From Haemaphysalis longicornis (taxonomy: Eukaryota > Arthropoda > Arachnida > Ixodida > Ixodidae), in NCBI GenBank assembly GCA_013339765.2, contig CM023452.1:162997581-163061580 (forward strand): DNA of 64,000 nucleotides, given 5' to 3'. Shown here piece after piece: positions 51,494 through 62,899 of this stretch; position 1 is the stretch's first letter; every line of letters starts with the position of its first letter. Made by a program: the position numbers and the translations under genes. Below the pieces are notes generated by a model that was not told the DNA's origin, did no database searches, and was given only the letters and a program-made list of their open reading frames with translations.

Positions 51494-52058
51494 TTTCTTT
51501 CTCCCGTGATGGGCTGTGGATAGCAATTAAAACTTGTGGTAAAATTTACCTAACCTTTTTTTCAATAATTTTCTCTAAAACTTTTGAAAAAACCGGTAAT
51601 ATGAAAAATGGGTCCAATCCACGCTGTCAAGGTGGTTGGTAAGCAATGCTTTAAACGACACCCACAACAACTGCCCATTCGACATGGCTTGAATTCACAC
51701 ACGTGGTTCTACAAAGACTGAAACCACAGATTCTGGCAGCCGCTACATGGAATTCGCGGCGGTGGTGTACTGAGAGCAGGAGCAGCGGCTCCCGCGAATT
51801 CCAGGTAACGGCTGCCAGATTCTCTGGTTTCCCTCTTTGTAGAACCACGTGTGTGAATTCAAGCCGTGTCGAATGGGCAGTTGTTGCGGGTGTCGTTTAA
51901 AGCTTTGCTTTCCAACCACCTTGCACAGCGTGGATTGGAGCCATTTTTCATATTACCAGTTTTTCCAAAGGTTTAGAGAAAATTATTGAAAAAAAGTTTA
52001 GGTAAATTTTGCCACAGGTTCAAATTGTTATCCACACCCCATAATTGTTTCTTGCGGG
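51494..52058. mobile_element. Large foldback element, ~565 bp
   Basis: Bases 51494-51758 and 51791-52058 are inverted copies with ~85-90% identity and a 32 base loop (51759-51790). The central pairing is GGAATTCGCGG (51748) with CCGCGAATTCC (51791), and the arms run through GTAGAACCACGTGTGTGAATT and CCACGCTG..AAGGTGGTTGG. Because of the symmetry a 65-codon frame appears on both strands (51703-51900 plus, 51848-51651 minus) and encodes similar peptides. No transposase or target duplication is identified. Confidence 0.85.
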
Positions 52059-52269
52059 GCAAATCTTTTGAATCAGCTTTACTGTGTACAAAAAAAATAT
52101 TATTCGAAGGCCTTCGGTCGCCTTAACCATAGCACTTTACTTAAAAAAATTGAAGTCTATGGCTTGCCAAGTACTGAAATTTAACTCCTGAAATATTGCC
52201 TACGTCATCCCCTACAATGCGTTAAAATAGAGCTACTACATCCTATTGTGATTAAGCTATACAAGCCAT

Positions 52270-52752
52270 GAAGGTTAAAATTAGTACAGGCCTGCACGCC
52301 AACAACAAGCTATGATGAGCAAGGCGTAGATAGCATCTACGAGGATGTCGAATCAGCAACGAAGGCAAAACCGGCGCGCACTGTTGTCATGGGAGACTAA
52401 GACAAGGGTCAGTAAGAAGCAAATAAAAAAAGGTCCGAGAGGAAACTTCGGAATAGACAATTGAAACATTCGTGTTGATACAGTGGTAGGATTTGCCGGG
52501 AGAAATACTCTGAGGTTGATAAGCCCATTAGTATACAAACGACCGAACATAAAATGGAAATGGAAGAGTCCAGATGGTACAAAAAAAAATCATTTCAATT
52601 ATTGTGAAAACCCAGGTATCGTGCAAGACGTAAAGTTGCTAACTAACATTTCCAGCAGCGATCATAGGCAGTTTAGATGCAAGCTAAGGCTGAATCTCAA
52701 GAAAGAAAGAAAACTCTTAAAAACTACGAAACCTCGAAGGAGTCAATCATAG
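52270..52752 (+). pseudogene. RTE endonuclease remnant, plus
   Basis: CTPTTSYDEQGVDSIYEDVE then TVVMGD (52384-52401, the GDFN motif cut by a stop) form the middle of the domain. The frame 52483-52752 gives RPNIKWKWKSPDGTKKNHF, GIVQDVKLLTNISSSDHRQF and RCKLRLNLKKERKLLKTTK. Here W.SP.G.....IDYI is degraded to HFNYC, and SDHR keeps the catalytic histidine. Order and wording are typical of RTE. Confidence 0.78.
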
Positions 52753-53605
52753 TCACATTCGCCGTGGTTTAAAAAAAACTCCTCAAAATAATTCACTCTT
52801 TTCAACTAGCAGAACGAGGTCAGTGTAGACAAGCTAAATGAGAACCTGACATCGGCACTCCGTGAATCAGCAGCAGCTGTGGGAGAAGCAACATGTAGGG
52901 AACAAACAGGAAAACTGACTGAAAAACGAAGAGCTTTTTGACAAACTCTGAACACGAAATTGTCAAGTAGAGCGGATTCAATCTAATTAGGCGATCTTTT
53001 GAAAGTGATTGATAGAAGTAGAACAAAAGACATTTGTGCACATAATCTGACAGTGGTCACAATTATCTGGCGAATAAGAGGGAACTTGAAAGCAATTAAT
53101 AGAGAGCTAGTCATCGGCAAAGACAGGACGTACGCACTCTCAGACGAGCAGGGTGATATTATAGGCAACTAAACGAGACAAGAAAGGTAGCGGAACAATT
53201 CTACTCCATGCTGATGGACAGCGACGTTAGATCGAGGAAACTACTGAGAGTACAGGCTGAACTTGCAGTGTCCACCTAGTAACTGAAGAAAGATTATGGA
53301 AAGGCTTTACAAAGCCTGAGAAGGAAAGCTTCAGGTGACGATGGCATAACCATGGACGTTTGAAGGAGAGAGGAGGTATTGCACTGGAAAATGTTGCTGT
53401 ACTATTTCGAAATGCAAGAAAACTCGAAAAGTGGCCATAGCCTGGAAAAACGCAAAGGTTTTTCTGATTCATAACATAGGACATCCCAAGGTCCTCAGAA
53501 TTACAGACCCATCAGCCAACTCTCAGTTCTTTAAAGCTGTTTACCAAAGTTTAAATTAGCCTGCTGACAGGTGACAGCCTGGATTCACAACAACCAAGAG
53601 AAAAG

Positions 53606-53860
53606 GTGGGGTTTAGGAAAGGGTACTCAAACATGGATCGCATCCATGTCGTCATTCAAGTGATAGAAATATCGGCAGAGTACACTACAACCCTTTACAT
53701 GGCATTTATTGATTATGAGAAAGCGCTTGATTCTGTACTCACAGCAGTCGTTTTAGAATCACTAAAAGAGCAGGGAATAGAGGAGACCTACGTAAGACTT
53801 CTAGACGACATATATATCGGGAATGCGCGGGCAGGATCATTATCCAGAGCAAAGGGATGA
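53606..53860 (+). pseudogene. RTE RT palm fragment, plus
   Basis: MGFRKGYSNMDRIHVVIQVI then TTLYMAFIDYEKALDSVLTA and VVLESLKEQGIEETYVRLLD. The FIDYEKALDSV block holds the first catalytic aspartate and the G+R+G.S..D+I motif precedes it. The frame ends before the GVRQGD block, and the active-site FADD region is only hinted at in another frame near 54005-54030 (FVDNLVLLSE, with aspartate lost). Confidence 0.8.
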
Positions 53861-54559
53861 ATTTCTGAGCCGAAAGTGAGTTAGACCAGGAGATACATAT
53901 CGTCAAACAATTCACAGCATGACTAAGGGGGGGGGGGGGGGTTAGATAGCTTGACGGAGAAAACATCAAAATAGGTTAAATAGGGAATACTTGAGCTATT
54001 TGAGGTTTGTGGACAACTTAGTATTGCTGAGCGAGAGGTCAGAACGTATGCAAACAATGCCTGAGGAGCTATGATCCGAAAGCATGGCTGCGGGGCTAAA
54101 ACGAACTATGAATAAATCTAAACTAATGAGTAATAAGCATGCCTAAAACATAATCTTCATATTAGGAAACGAAAAGCTAGGAGAAGTAAAAGAATAAAAC
54201 TACCTCGGACAGAAGGTTAGTTCTGGCCCAAATTGTGAGAGGGAAATTTCGCGCAGAATAGGAATCGGTAGAGGAGCACTGGGAAAGCGTTCACAAATAA
54301 TATAAAGTAAGCTGCTTCGGACACTCAGGTGAAAAATGTGCAACCAGTGCACACTGCCCATGAGGACATGCGGAGCTCCAACTTGGCGCCTTACTAAACT
54401 ACTCGGGAGCAAGCGTAGGTCGGCTCAATAGGCCATTGAAAGAATAGCGTTAGGTGTAATTCTCAGGGACAAGAAACGTCATACCTGTATCAGACAACAA
54501 AATAATATTAGTTGTATCATAGATGAAATAAAGAAAAAGAAATGGATTTGTGCCGGGTA

Positions 54560-54791
54560 CGTAGTGAGACTAACAGTCATACGGTGGACAATTAGGGTAT
54601 CAGAATGGATACCAAGAGATCGGTATACAACAAGGGGGAGGCTCCTGCGGAAAGTCCACGATCTAGGGATGAAATAAAAAACTTTGGGGGTAAACCGTGA
54701 ACTCGAGCAGCGCAGGACAGCAGTGGTTGCAGGTAAATGGGACAGGGCGTCGTCTTGGTCTTTAGTACGATGATGATTTTTCTGATGATGA
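54560..54791 (+). pseudogene. RTE coding end and 3' terminus, plus
   Basis: VIRWTIRVSEWIPRD, then a basic stretch, RELEQRRTAVVAGKWDRASS and WSLVR, a stop and the GATGATGAT tail. It matches the W.IRV.EW.PRD........W........W segment that ends RTE proteins and confirms the strand. Confidence 0.75.
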
Positions 54792-54914
54792 TAGCTTTAT
54801 TGCTTAAGAATGATTAATTTTGCGTAACATATAATGCACCACTTTGCTTTGTTCTGCTTGTAACCACTTCTTCGCTTATACCATATGCTACTGATGGTAT
54901 CAATAAATCATCCT

Positions 54915-55045
54915 AATCATCGACAACAACCGACTAGATCCACTGAATGACGAAGACGTATCCCGTCGATCTCCAACCGGTCCGGTGTCGGGCCTCTGGA
55001 GTAAATCTTTTGCATACGCAGCTCTTTACGTCATCTCTTTATCAA
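54915..55045 (-). mobile_element. Second RTE 3' end, opposite orientation
   Basis: The plus strand reads AATCATC, CCACTGAATGACGAAGACG and CGATCTCCAACC, the reverse complement of the end of RTE coding sequence plus tail as known from many arthropod RTE copies. It faces the RTE at 52130-54790 tail to tail, 120 bp away. Only ~130 bp can be followed. Confidence 0.5.
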
Positions 55046-55067
55046 ACGAACGATTGGAGTCAATAAA

Positions 55068-55176
55068 AAAATAAGTACAAAAATAAATAAATAAATAAAC
55101 AAATAAAAATAGATAAAAAAATAAATAAATACATAAATAAATAAATAAATAAATAAATAAAATAAATAAATAAATA
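55068..55176. repeat. (AAAT)n microsatellite
   Basis: A ~110 base interrupted array of AAAT units with a few variants. Either strand could have given rise to it from a poly(A)-type tail. Confidence 0.95.
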
Positions 55177-57985
55177 TGATTTATAAAACCCACACAATTC
55201 AAAACATTTGCAAGAAGTTTTATGTTCCCAGATTTCTATTTTAGTGAGGGCTACGGGCAAATTTACCTGTTTGCACTCGTGTAATTCCGGGCCAGCCTAA
55301 GTTATTGCAATAAACTCTTCCACGTTGGTTGCGAAAAATGTTGTGTTCAGCGGGGCTTAAAATAGTGTACCTTTCTAAGTTTATCTTCAAGCTCTACCGG
55401 CGTATTTTTTGTGCGTGAATTGTGCTCCCTTTTTCGATCTGACACAATTTCAAAAAACGCCTCAAATTGGCGCTTCTCATCAAGCGTCTTCTGATTCAAG
55501 TTTGCCTGATTTTTTTTCACATCAAGAAAAGCTCAAAATTTTATCATAACGGTTCAAACAAAGGCGCACAAACAACCTCATAGTTGACCTTTGATACGAA
55601 TAAAAAGGAGTTACAATTCACTTTGCGGCAGTGCAGAGAGGACTCTTCAGTTCACCATAGTTGTCTGGTACATGAACAACTCCAAAGTGATATGACACCA
55701 CGAAAAAGTTTTAAAAACAACAGGAACAGAAAACGACCTGCTGGGTCACCGAAGTAAATTTTTTTCTTGTTTGTCTATTTCACTCTGTCAAATTGGACGC
55801 GGCATTTTAACTTTATTTGAGAGAAATAGACGAGAAAAATACGTCGCAAACGAACTGCACCTGCTCATTGCAAATATCGCCACCTTTTCCTGCAGTTGAG
55901 ATCACCCTAATCCGTTCTACCACGGCTAGCAGCTGTGCACCCGAGTTTGTTTCCAACATTTATTCGTTTCTTGCTTCCGAACAGAAATGCACCTCCGAAA
56001 ACGGTTTATTGTTCTAAGAAAATATCCGTTTTTATTTTGTTGCACTTCCGTGTTGCTGTTACCATGAATAAAGAAGGCATACGTGTACCGGCTACGTAGC
56101 ACCTGCCTCTTTGGGATTTGCAGTTAGCAAACATTAATGAGACGTCTAAGAACTACTTATTACGCATTGAATATTACGCCAGACAAAACAGTCCGATTTC
56201 GAACGTGTTCTCACATTACAGTCATAATCCTTTACCATCTCCGTAATTTTTATCTCTAAATTAGTAAGACCAAGATATTTGGTAGACAACCCTCTTAGGC
56301 CTATGTCTATGCTCAACGTCAGGTGGCCTTAACACCCCCCCCCCTTTAAAACTCTCCTATCCACCCACTCTTTCGAGCGACCAACCGGCGACACTTTTCC
56401 AAGGACGTAATGTCGGCAGGCTTTTTGAGAGTCAGTTGTTATAGTTAGGTGCGTGGTCTATGCGTAAGTGTTAGCGGTGAGGGCAATGCGGTTGCTTCGC
56501 AAGCCGTTGAAGAGATATTAATAAACGTTCAGGTGACATCTACGTTTCAGTCTTAAGATGAAAGACGCGGTAGCGTCACTTCGACTCCCAGGGAGTGTTT
56601 TTGAATGCAGTTTATGTATTTGTGATCTGTGCTTCACGGGAACTAAAGGTCAGGGAAGAGAGTGAGGCTTGTGTTGAGAGTTACTGGGCCCAGGAGAGAC
56701 AAAGGCCCTGTGTGCTTTTGTGGCTTGAGATGTGAGCGTGAATGTTAGCGACTTCGGCGTTTCGGTCAGTTTGAGCGACAAGGTGTTTATGTGTTTATGT
56801 CTATGCGTATGTGTTTAGCTGTTCAAAGTGTTTATGATATTATGTATATGCGGGAACGAAACTTCTCACTTTTTCTGAAGTGAGGGAGAGTGAAGATCTC
56901 TGGTACATAAGAAATAGTTGAAGCTCAGGAAAAGCGGGTAAAGAGGTCGTAGGGAGCTCAAGGGTGCAACCTGGTCTAAGGCGCCGGATGCTGGAGTTCC
57001 CTTTCTCGCCCTCTAATTAGTTACCGCTGATATAGAGGTAAACAGCTGGTCAAAGCTGGCTTTCACGTCTCGATGGAAGCGAAATATGTAATGTTTCCCT
57101 TTTCTCCGTTTAGCGCACTCTTGGACAGTGCAAGGATGCCTAGAAGAGGGTGGATGTTTCTACTATTTTGGCAAAGTTTTAAGATAATGCGTGACGTTTC
57201 CACCGAACATCTTCGCCCACATAGACGTTATACACGTGTGTTGATTTACCCTTCGCAGAGTTTGCGATTATTCTGCACTAAGACTCCCTTGAAGCAAGGG
57301 GAATAGTTGTGTTCCTAGGTGTACGATGAGGTGACGCTGTTAGTGCTCTTCTTGGAGGCGAATGCGGTAGTGGTGGTCGCAAGCAGAACGGTATGTGGGT
57401 TTGAGTGCATATTGGTCGGTGCCTCGTTTCCTTCCAGGCCAGTGTGTTACGACGTCCAGGAGACATTATCTTTTTTGAATAAGGGAGGGAGTATCTCACT
57501 GAAGCGTTTAGGTACTCTGACTAAAGAAAACATTCCAATGCCCGTTGAGAGTCTGTAATCATGTTTGCGTTTCTAGTCCAAAATTTCCCTCGTTCATCAT
57601 CAACAGGATGTCTTCAACATCCGTTTATTCGATCCTGCACGTAGAAGGGCTATCTACATAGAAGGCCTAAGTACTCAAATAAGACAATTGCTTCATCGTA
57701 GTACTTTTGTACATGCCGTAGTCGGTGTTTGCTGTGATCTCACAATTTTGGAAGTGTCCTCAAATGTGCTTGATCCTGCCGTATCGCCTGATCTTCTCTA
57801 GTTTCTCTAGATTTGGATCCCGTCTTTTCGATAGAGAGAGATTATGCAGAGTCCCTGGATCGGTGACATGTATATCATTGCACGCAGCCGTTTCTTTCCT
57901 GAGGAGTAGCCTGTCTTTCATACGAAGCCCATCCCTGTTTCGTTTTCCAGCTCCTTTCTGGTGCTAGGAGAGTGGCGTCTCTGGC
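55177..57985. other. No recognisable gene
   Basis: AT-rich at the left, more balanced from 56380. Short frames only (up to 80 codons). A run of 12-13 C lies near 56334. No motif is assigned. Confidence 0.5.
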
Positions 57986-58462
57986 TGCGTTCCAATTCGC
58001 GGACAGCTTTGTAGACAGCCTACGAAGCGGTCTAACTTGACGTCTAAAGGAATAAAATTGGAACGGCGCCGCGGTCGCAAGCGCAACACCAGCGCAGACG
58101 ACAGCGTCATAGCAGACATGTTGAGTTACGCAAGCTGCAGGTTTCGTAACTATTATTACCGTTGTTATTACAAATGCTACGTAATTAAAAAACTAAACAA
58201 AGACATCTTCGTCACTAGTAACTTATACTAAATATTTAAATAAAGGAACAAGTGCTTTTGTTTTAACATTAATACGCAAAAAGGTGGCGCTGGCGTCACT
58301 TATTAGTTTAGAGAGGAAGGTAGCCTGCATCGTTGCTGACTTCGATGCTGTCTCCTTGAAGCAGTCTTCGTTGATGCTTCGTTAGAATTGGAACGGGGCT
58401 TAACATGGCGTACTGTCCGCGAAGACGGCAACGAAGCTGCCTAAACGGCAAATTGGAACGCA
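57986..58462. mobile_element. Short TIR element (MITE-like), 477 bp
   Basis: The ends are TGCGTTCCAATT (57986-57997) and AATTGGAACGCA (58451-58462), a perfect 12 bp inverted repeat. ATTGGAACG also occurs just inside each end at about 58057 and 58387, so the motif appears four times. CGCGGACAG near the left end matches the complement of CTGTCCGCG near the right end. The interior holds a 64-codon frame without homology. No target duplication was evident. It is a non-autonomous DNA-transposon-like element of uncertain superfamily. Confidence 0.7.
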
Positions 58463-58514
58463 CCCTCTGACTTCTTCAAAAGTGTTATGAAGGCAGAATT
58501 CGGCAGCGTATTCA

Positions 58515-58765
58515 TCGACATCATCATCAACATTCAATTTAGGCCGACAGCAGAAAGACGCACTCTCCCGTTGACCTTCAGCGCTGTTCTGCACTTCCTG
58601 GGTCCATTCTTTCCCTCAGACTCTTGTTATTTCATTCCTCAATCAATTAAATGGCCTTCCCCTTTTTCTAGATCCGTACCTGGCATCCCATTCTTATTCC
58701 TTGCGGTCCACCTATTGTCAGATTGCCTCGCGGTCCAAATTGCGGGGTTGGGGACTGCATTATAT
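58515..58765 (-). mobile_element. RTE 3' end fragment, minus
   Basis: CATCATCATCAA (58518-58529) on the plus strand is the complement of the RTE tail. The region to its right, including GGCATCCCATTCTTATTCC and GCGGTCCACCTATTGTCAG, reads in reverse as the W.I...I.MG.. coding end in a decayed form. This is a short 5'-truncated RTE copy. Confidence 0.45.
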
Positions 58766-59971
58766 GCTGTCCTGATTACGGTGCTTCTTTGATTTGCTTC
58801 GGTGCGGGTAAATTTACGGTACGGTAGGCTCTGTAATATTTGGCTCATTATCAGTGGCTGAATGAGTCTTACCCTTTTTTCTTCTTTGCTGCTCTTCTCT
58901 TAGTTGGGCGTTTTTAATGCGAGCAATTGGTCAAACGGTTATGGAGACTGTGAATTCGGCTGTGCCGCTTGGCAGAGCCACGCTGAGCATTTATGCGTGA
59001 TTATTTTCTTGGGGGATATCCTTACCTGTTGTAGAAAGATTTTTAACTTGGACTCGTGACAGAATCTATCGTTTTCCAAATGGAGCTTGCAGAGGGGACG
59101 AACCCACGGGAATATTGAAAAGTAACCTGAAAAGTTATGTGATTAGACCCTGTATACACGGTTTTCGTAGCTTATCACTACATCGAGTGTTTGGCTTACC
59201 CCTATTGCATTTACGAATTGTCTGCCGAGAGAGAGAAAATGTGGAGGGGAAAAGGGCGAACTTTGGGGGGAAATGGTGTTTTTAGCTCGCACTCGATAAA
59301 CGTCGCTGGTGATCTTTGGGAGAGATCTTTGTCCTGCGGTGGGCCCAACCAGACTCATAATGATGATGATGACGGCTGCGTTTTTATTTTATTGCGTTTC
59401 AGCTCGTGATCAATGCCTTCTCTGATTTCTGGGAGACTAGCTTTAATCTTACAAACTTTAAACACGAACAAATAAAAAACCAGCGACTACTGCGGCAAAG
59501 GGTAGGTTTCTGTTGTATTTTCGGTAAGGACCATAAAAACACGATCATGCTTCATATTCAGCAATATCTGTCGCTGCATCATCAGACAACAATATTTCTT
59601 TGTGTGTTACACGTGCTTCTCTATTTTTAGGTATCTCATCACTAGAGTCAAAGCCAAGGAATGCTTTGCCCCTCGCCTGCCGTGAAATTATTTCTGCCCC
59701 AAGCTTGCCGAGGGTGGGGCCATGCTCATCATGAACTGCAATCCTGATGATGGCCAGAGTGCAAAACAAAAAATCAGAGCTCACCCATCTGGGTATTTCA
59801 TGAAGAATGCGGCGCACGACTGAAATTCAATTATCGCGCCACGATTCGAGCGCACCTACTGAAAGGCACTTGAGGAAATTTGGTATGGAAACTGGCCACC
59901 AGAATGCGCCACGTGCCCGCTAGACGTTCGGTAGCATTCCGTTAGGAAACATCCCCCTCGCGAGGGGCACG
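58766..59971. other. No recognisable gene
   Basis: One minus frame of 90 codons (59817-59545) lacks stops and reads like ordinary soluble protein (for example LGKLGAEIISRQARGKAFLG) but matches nothing I know. GAT repeats at 59362-59372 are the only other note. Confidence 0.45.
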
Positions 59972-60320
59972 ATCAAATGCAGAGCATTTCCGGGGGTGCA
60001 CGACGTTAAGTAGTTTGCGTTACGTTAATGTTGTTGCACTTGTGGCAACTGCTGACGAGAGAGCACTCGTCAGCAGTAATTTGAATGAGTCAACGATATA
60101 AGGCGCATTCGTAGCGTCCCATTCTGTGTCGGCTTTGTGGCGCAGTGCGTAGAGCACCATGTACATTGCGCTCCGCCCGCAGGGTCGAGGGATCGAAACT
60201 AGGCGCCGGATAGTATTTTCTTTTATACAGTGTAGGGGGAGGGGTGCCGACAACGCCGGTGCGGACTACGGCGGCACAACGCGGGTGACATCGTGAGTTA
60301 CTGAAATGCTCTGCATGTAA
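59972..60320. mobile_element. Candidate TIR-bounded element with tRNA-like head inside
   Basis: ATGCAGAGCATTTC (59977-59990) is the reverse complement of GAAATGCTCTGCAT (60303-60316). Between them lie a perfect 12 bp hairpin, ACTGCTGACGAG/CTCGTCAGCAGT (60048-60077), and a tRNA-like head at about 60128-60215: TGTGGCGCAGTGCGTAGAGC as A box and GAGGGATCGAAACTAG as a poor B box. Whether this is one foldback element carrying a SINE or just a SINE with chance repeats is unsettled. Confidence 0.45.
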
Positions 60321-62899
60321 AAGCTCACTGAGCGCTTTTTCGCGGGTACTAGGCGCCCACTGCCACCCCGCCTCTAAGGCATGCTTTTCAGTCTTGCTAC
60401 GAGGCGTCTGCGATTACGCGTTCTCGCCACCAAATGGAAATGACCACTGTGGTACGCCAATATGTAAGTGGCCGTCTGTAGCCGGAATCAGGCTAGGCGA
60501 TCGAGGTATTCTGGAACGAGGAGACCGTCCAGTAAATCCCTGATACGCATGTCCGCTGAAGCTAAGGCTGTAATCACGTCCGTATCTCCCCTTTCTAATG
60601 AGCTCGATGAGTATGAGTGCTACATCACGGTATAAAAAGCAGTTTTACTGCTATTAACCTGCGAACACGCCACAAGTAGAATCTGCAATTTCTTCGCACA
60701 GTTGAAAATGCAGAAATATTCTCGCATGACATAACTGGCAATTCCTTTTTTCTAGCACGACAGAAGGGAGTGGAATGTGAAAACCTCTGGCATTTTAAAC
60801 GCCGGTGCGCGTTGGGTGAGAGGGCCGGTTTGGGCATCGCCTTAAACATGCATTGAAAAATCCCGGGACTTTTGAGCGGTGAAATGTCACAAATAAGTGT
60901 TTCCTTGAAGTTTGCTTATTATCTCTCCCCATGGTGATGCACCTGACTGCGGGCATGCCGTTATTTCGCAGGCTATTGAACAGATCGGCTGTACATCTGT
61001 TGATTAGTTAGTGATCATGCCATGGGAATTGTTTATATTGCGTTTGCGCATAAACCCGATGTCTGCATCGGCCACGGCCATACGGGTTTCCCTGAGATGG
61101 CTAGTGGAAATTTGCTGGTTAATAGCTTCAACGAAGGTGTTCTTTTGCTCTGTACGACTTGTCAAACATGCAGAAGGATGGCAAGTTGGGTTAGTTGGTT
61201 CATAGTGGCTATATCAAACATGCAGCGTAAAAAAAGACGGGACAAAAGGAGAAGTAACGACGACACAGCGCTGAACTCGCAATATGGGCATTGTCAAAGA
61301 TGCTGTAGAAAAAATCTAGAAATTATAAACACGGACTTTGAAGCAACGCAATGCAATATATCGACACATTAATTATCAAAAACGCGTGCGTATAGAGATT
61401 TTATAATCAAAATTCAAGCAGTGGGCGTAGCGAAAGTTTGGTGCGTCTCTTTGAACGAACAGATAAATTCCTTCCTAAAAGGCATAAAAATACGAAAGCA
61501 GGGAACAGGTACAGCTGTTCCACGGGGTTAAATTGCTGTTCAGCTAAGTCCCGGAGCTCCTTGTTTGCTGCCAAGGCAGCGAGACTGTCGGCCGTAGTTT
61601 TACCAGGGCTCCAAAGGCCACCATTTAAAGGTTTCTCTCCTGTCTTGTAGCACACTTTAACAGATGGCATCAGGAAACGTTGTCGAACAACTCACCGTCC
61701 CCATGAATATTCAAGGTGCTCCATGCGGGGTCCTAGGGTTCCTGGCTATCACGGGAGCAGCCATACAGCAGCACTGACTTCCGCGTTCTACAACACGTGC
61801 AGCTTCTCAACACCCCTAATCTACGAGAACTGCTACCCTATTCAGGCGAGTTTATGACCATGGCCGCTTGGCGCAACGGTGTCAAAGGAATGCACTTACT
61901 TGGGTAGGCCTAGTGCCAAGAAACATCCAGAGAAAAGTGTGGGGATATTTGGTTTTTGGTTCCCCTTTGTGTTATTTGTGAGTATCGGACGTTTCTAGTT
62001 TCCGATATACCTATTTAGTCCAGTGCACTTACGTATTCCGTTTTCATTATTTTCTACCTGTCCAGAGGGTACGCGACAGGCCCATTTCAAAGGTCGATTC
62101 AGTGGTGGCGGAAGTGACTGTATCAGGCGTGTATTTGCGGCAAATATTGTGTGTTTGCTATGTGGCATAGTTAAAGGCGACTGCATAATTAGACAACCAA
62201 AGGAAATTCGATCGTCGCCAATAGCTGGAAACACTTAAAATAGATCTAAAATAGCTTGAAATAGCATTTATCCTTTTTGCCGCTATCGTACAAACTGCCG
62301 CCGCGCAAATGACCGAACATGCGTTATTGCGACCAGAAGCCCACGTCATCAGCCATTGAGGGTCGGGGGATATACCGACCTGCCGTCGCTGGTAATCCTA
62401 GTGAAAGTGTATAATGTTTGGGGCTCGATCAATGCGTATTGGTTAGGAGCGTGACTAGAATGTCGTGATTAAGCAACCTACTCATTTGCTGTGCTACACG
62501 CTCACCTACCCCTTTCTTTCTAGCACGCGCGTGCACCACTGTAACCGGAAACTATCCAGACATGGTGTTTTTTAACAGTAATGTTCCCAGCAGATACCTA
62601 TAGCAAAATTTACTCCCTAGGCATGGTGTAAAAAGTTGACAGAACCTCTATGGTAATCAACTACCGTTGCCCATCCGTGTAGCCAAAGAGAGGATTTAGA
62701 ACGACCTAATACAATTTGGTGAGATGGCGTTCGGTTCCTTGTATGTACCACGTCCACAATAAACACCCTTCACATCGGTGGTAATCATCTCAAGCGGGGT
62801 GGTCGCCATGCTAGTCTTGTGTTCTTTCCGTGTATCAGCACTTCAACCGTGGCCTAATGCGAATTAGAACGAGTAAGCAGGACGCGACGGTTGCATTCA
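60321..62899. other. No gene recognised; possible retroelement remnant at 61170-61300
   Basis: GTTGGTTCATAGTGGCTATA followed by AGACGGGACAAAAGGAG and CACAGCGCTGAACTCGCAA (61187-61280) resembles a 3'-end sequence I associate with Penelope-like elements of ticks, from memory only. Otherwise no feature is seen. Confidence 0.35.

Larger units (their letters stand above)
52130..54790 (+). mobile_element. RTE-type LINE, plus strand, decayed, with 3' terminus
   Basis: The plus strand carries endonuclease motifs (52270-52740), an RT start (about 53300-53560), the RT palm (53606-53860), a C-terminal region (about 54320-54540) and the coding end (54560-54760), then GATGATGATTTTTCTGATGATGAT at 54769-54791. 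This GAT-rich end is the typical RTE 3' terminus. The 5' end is not clearly defined. Frames change many times. A run of 15 G at 53927-53941 interrupts the RT. Confidence 0.82.

Noticed and set aside
55060..55260. Minus frame of 66 codons rich in L, Y, I and F resembling a membrane protein
   Set aside because: It is a translation of the (AAAT)n microsatellite.
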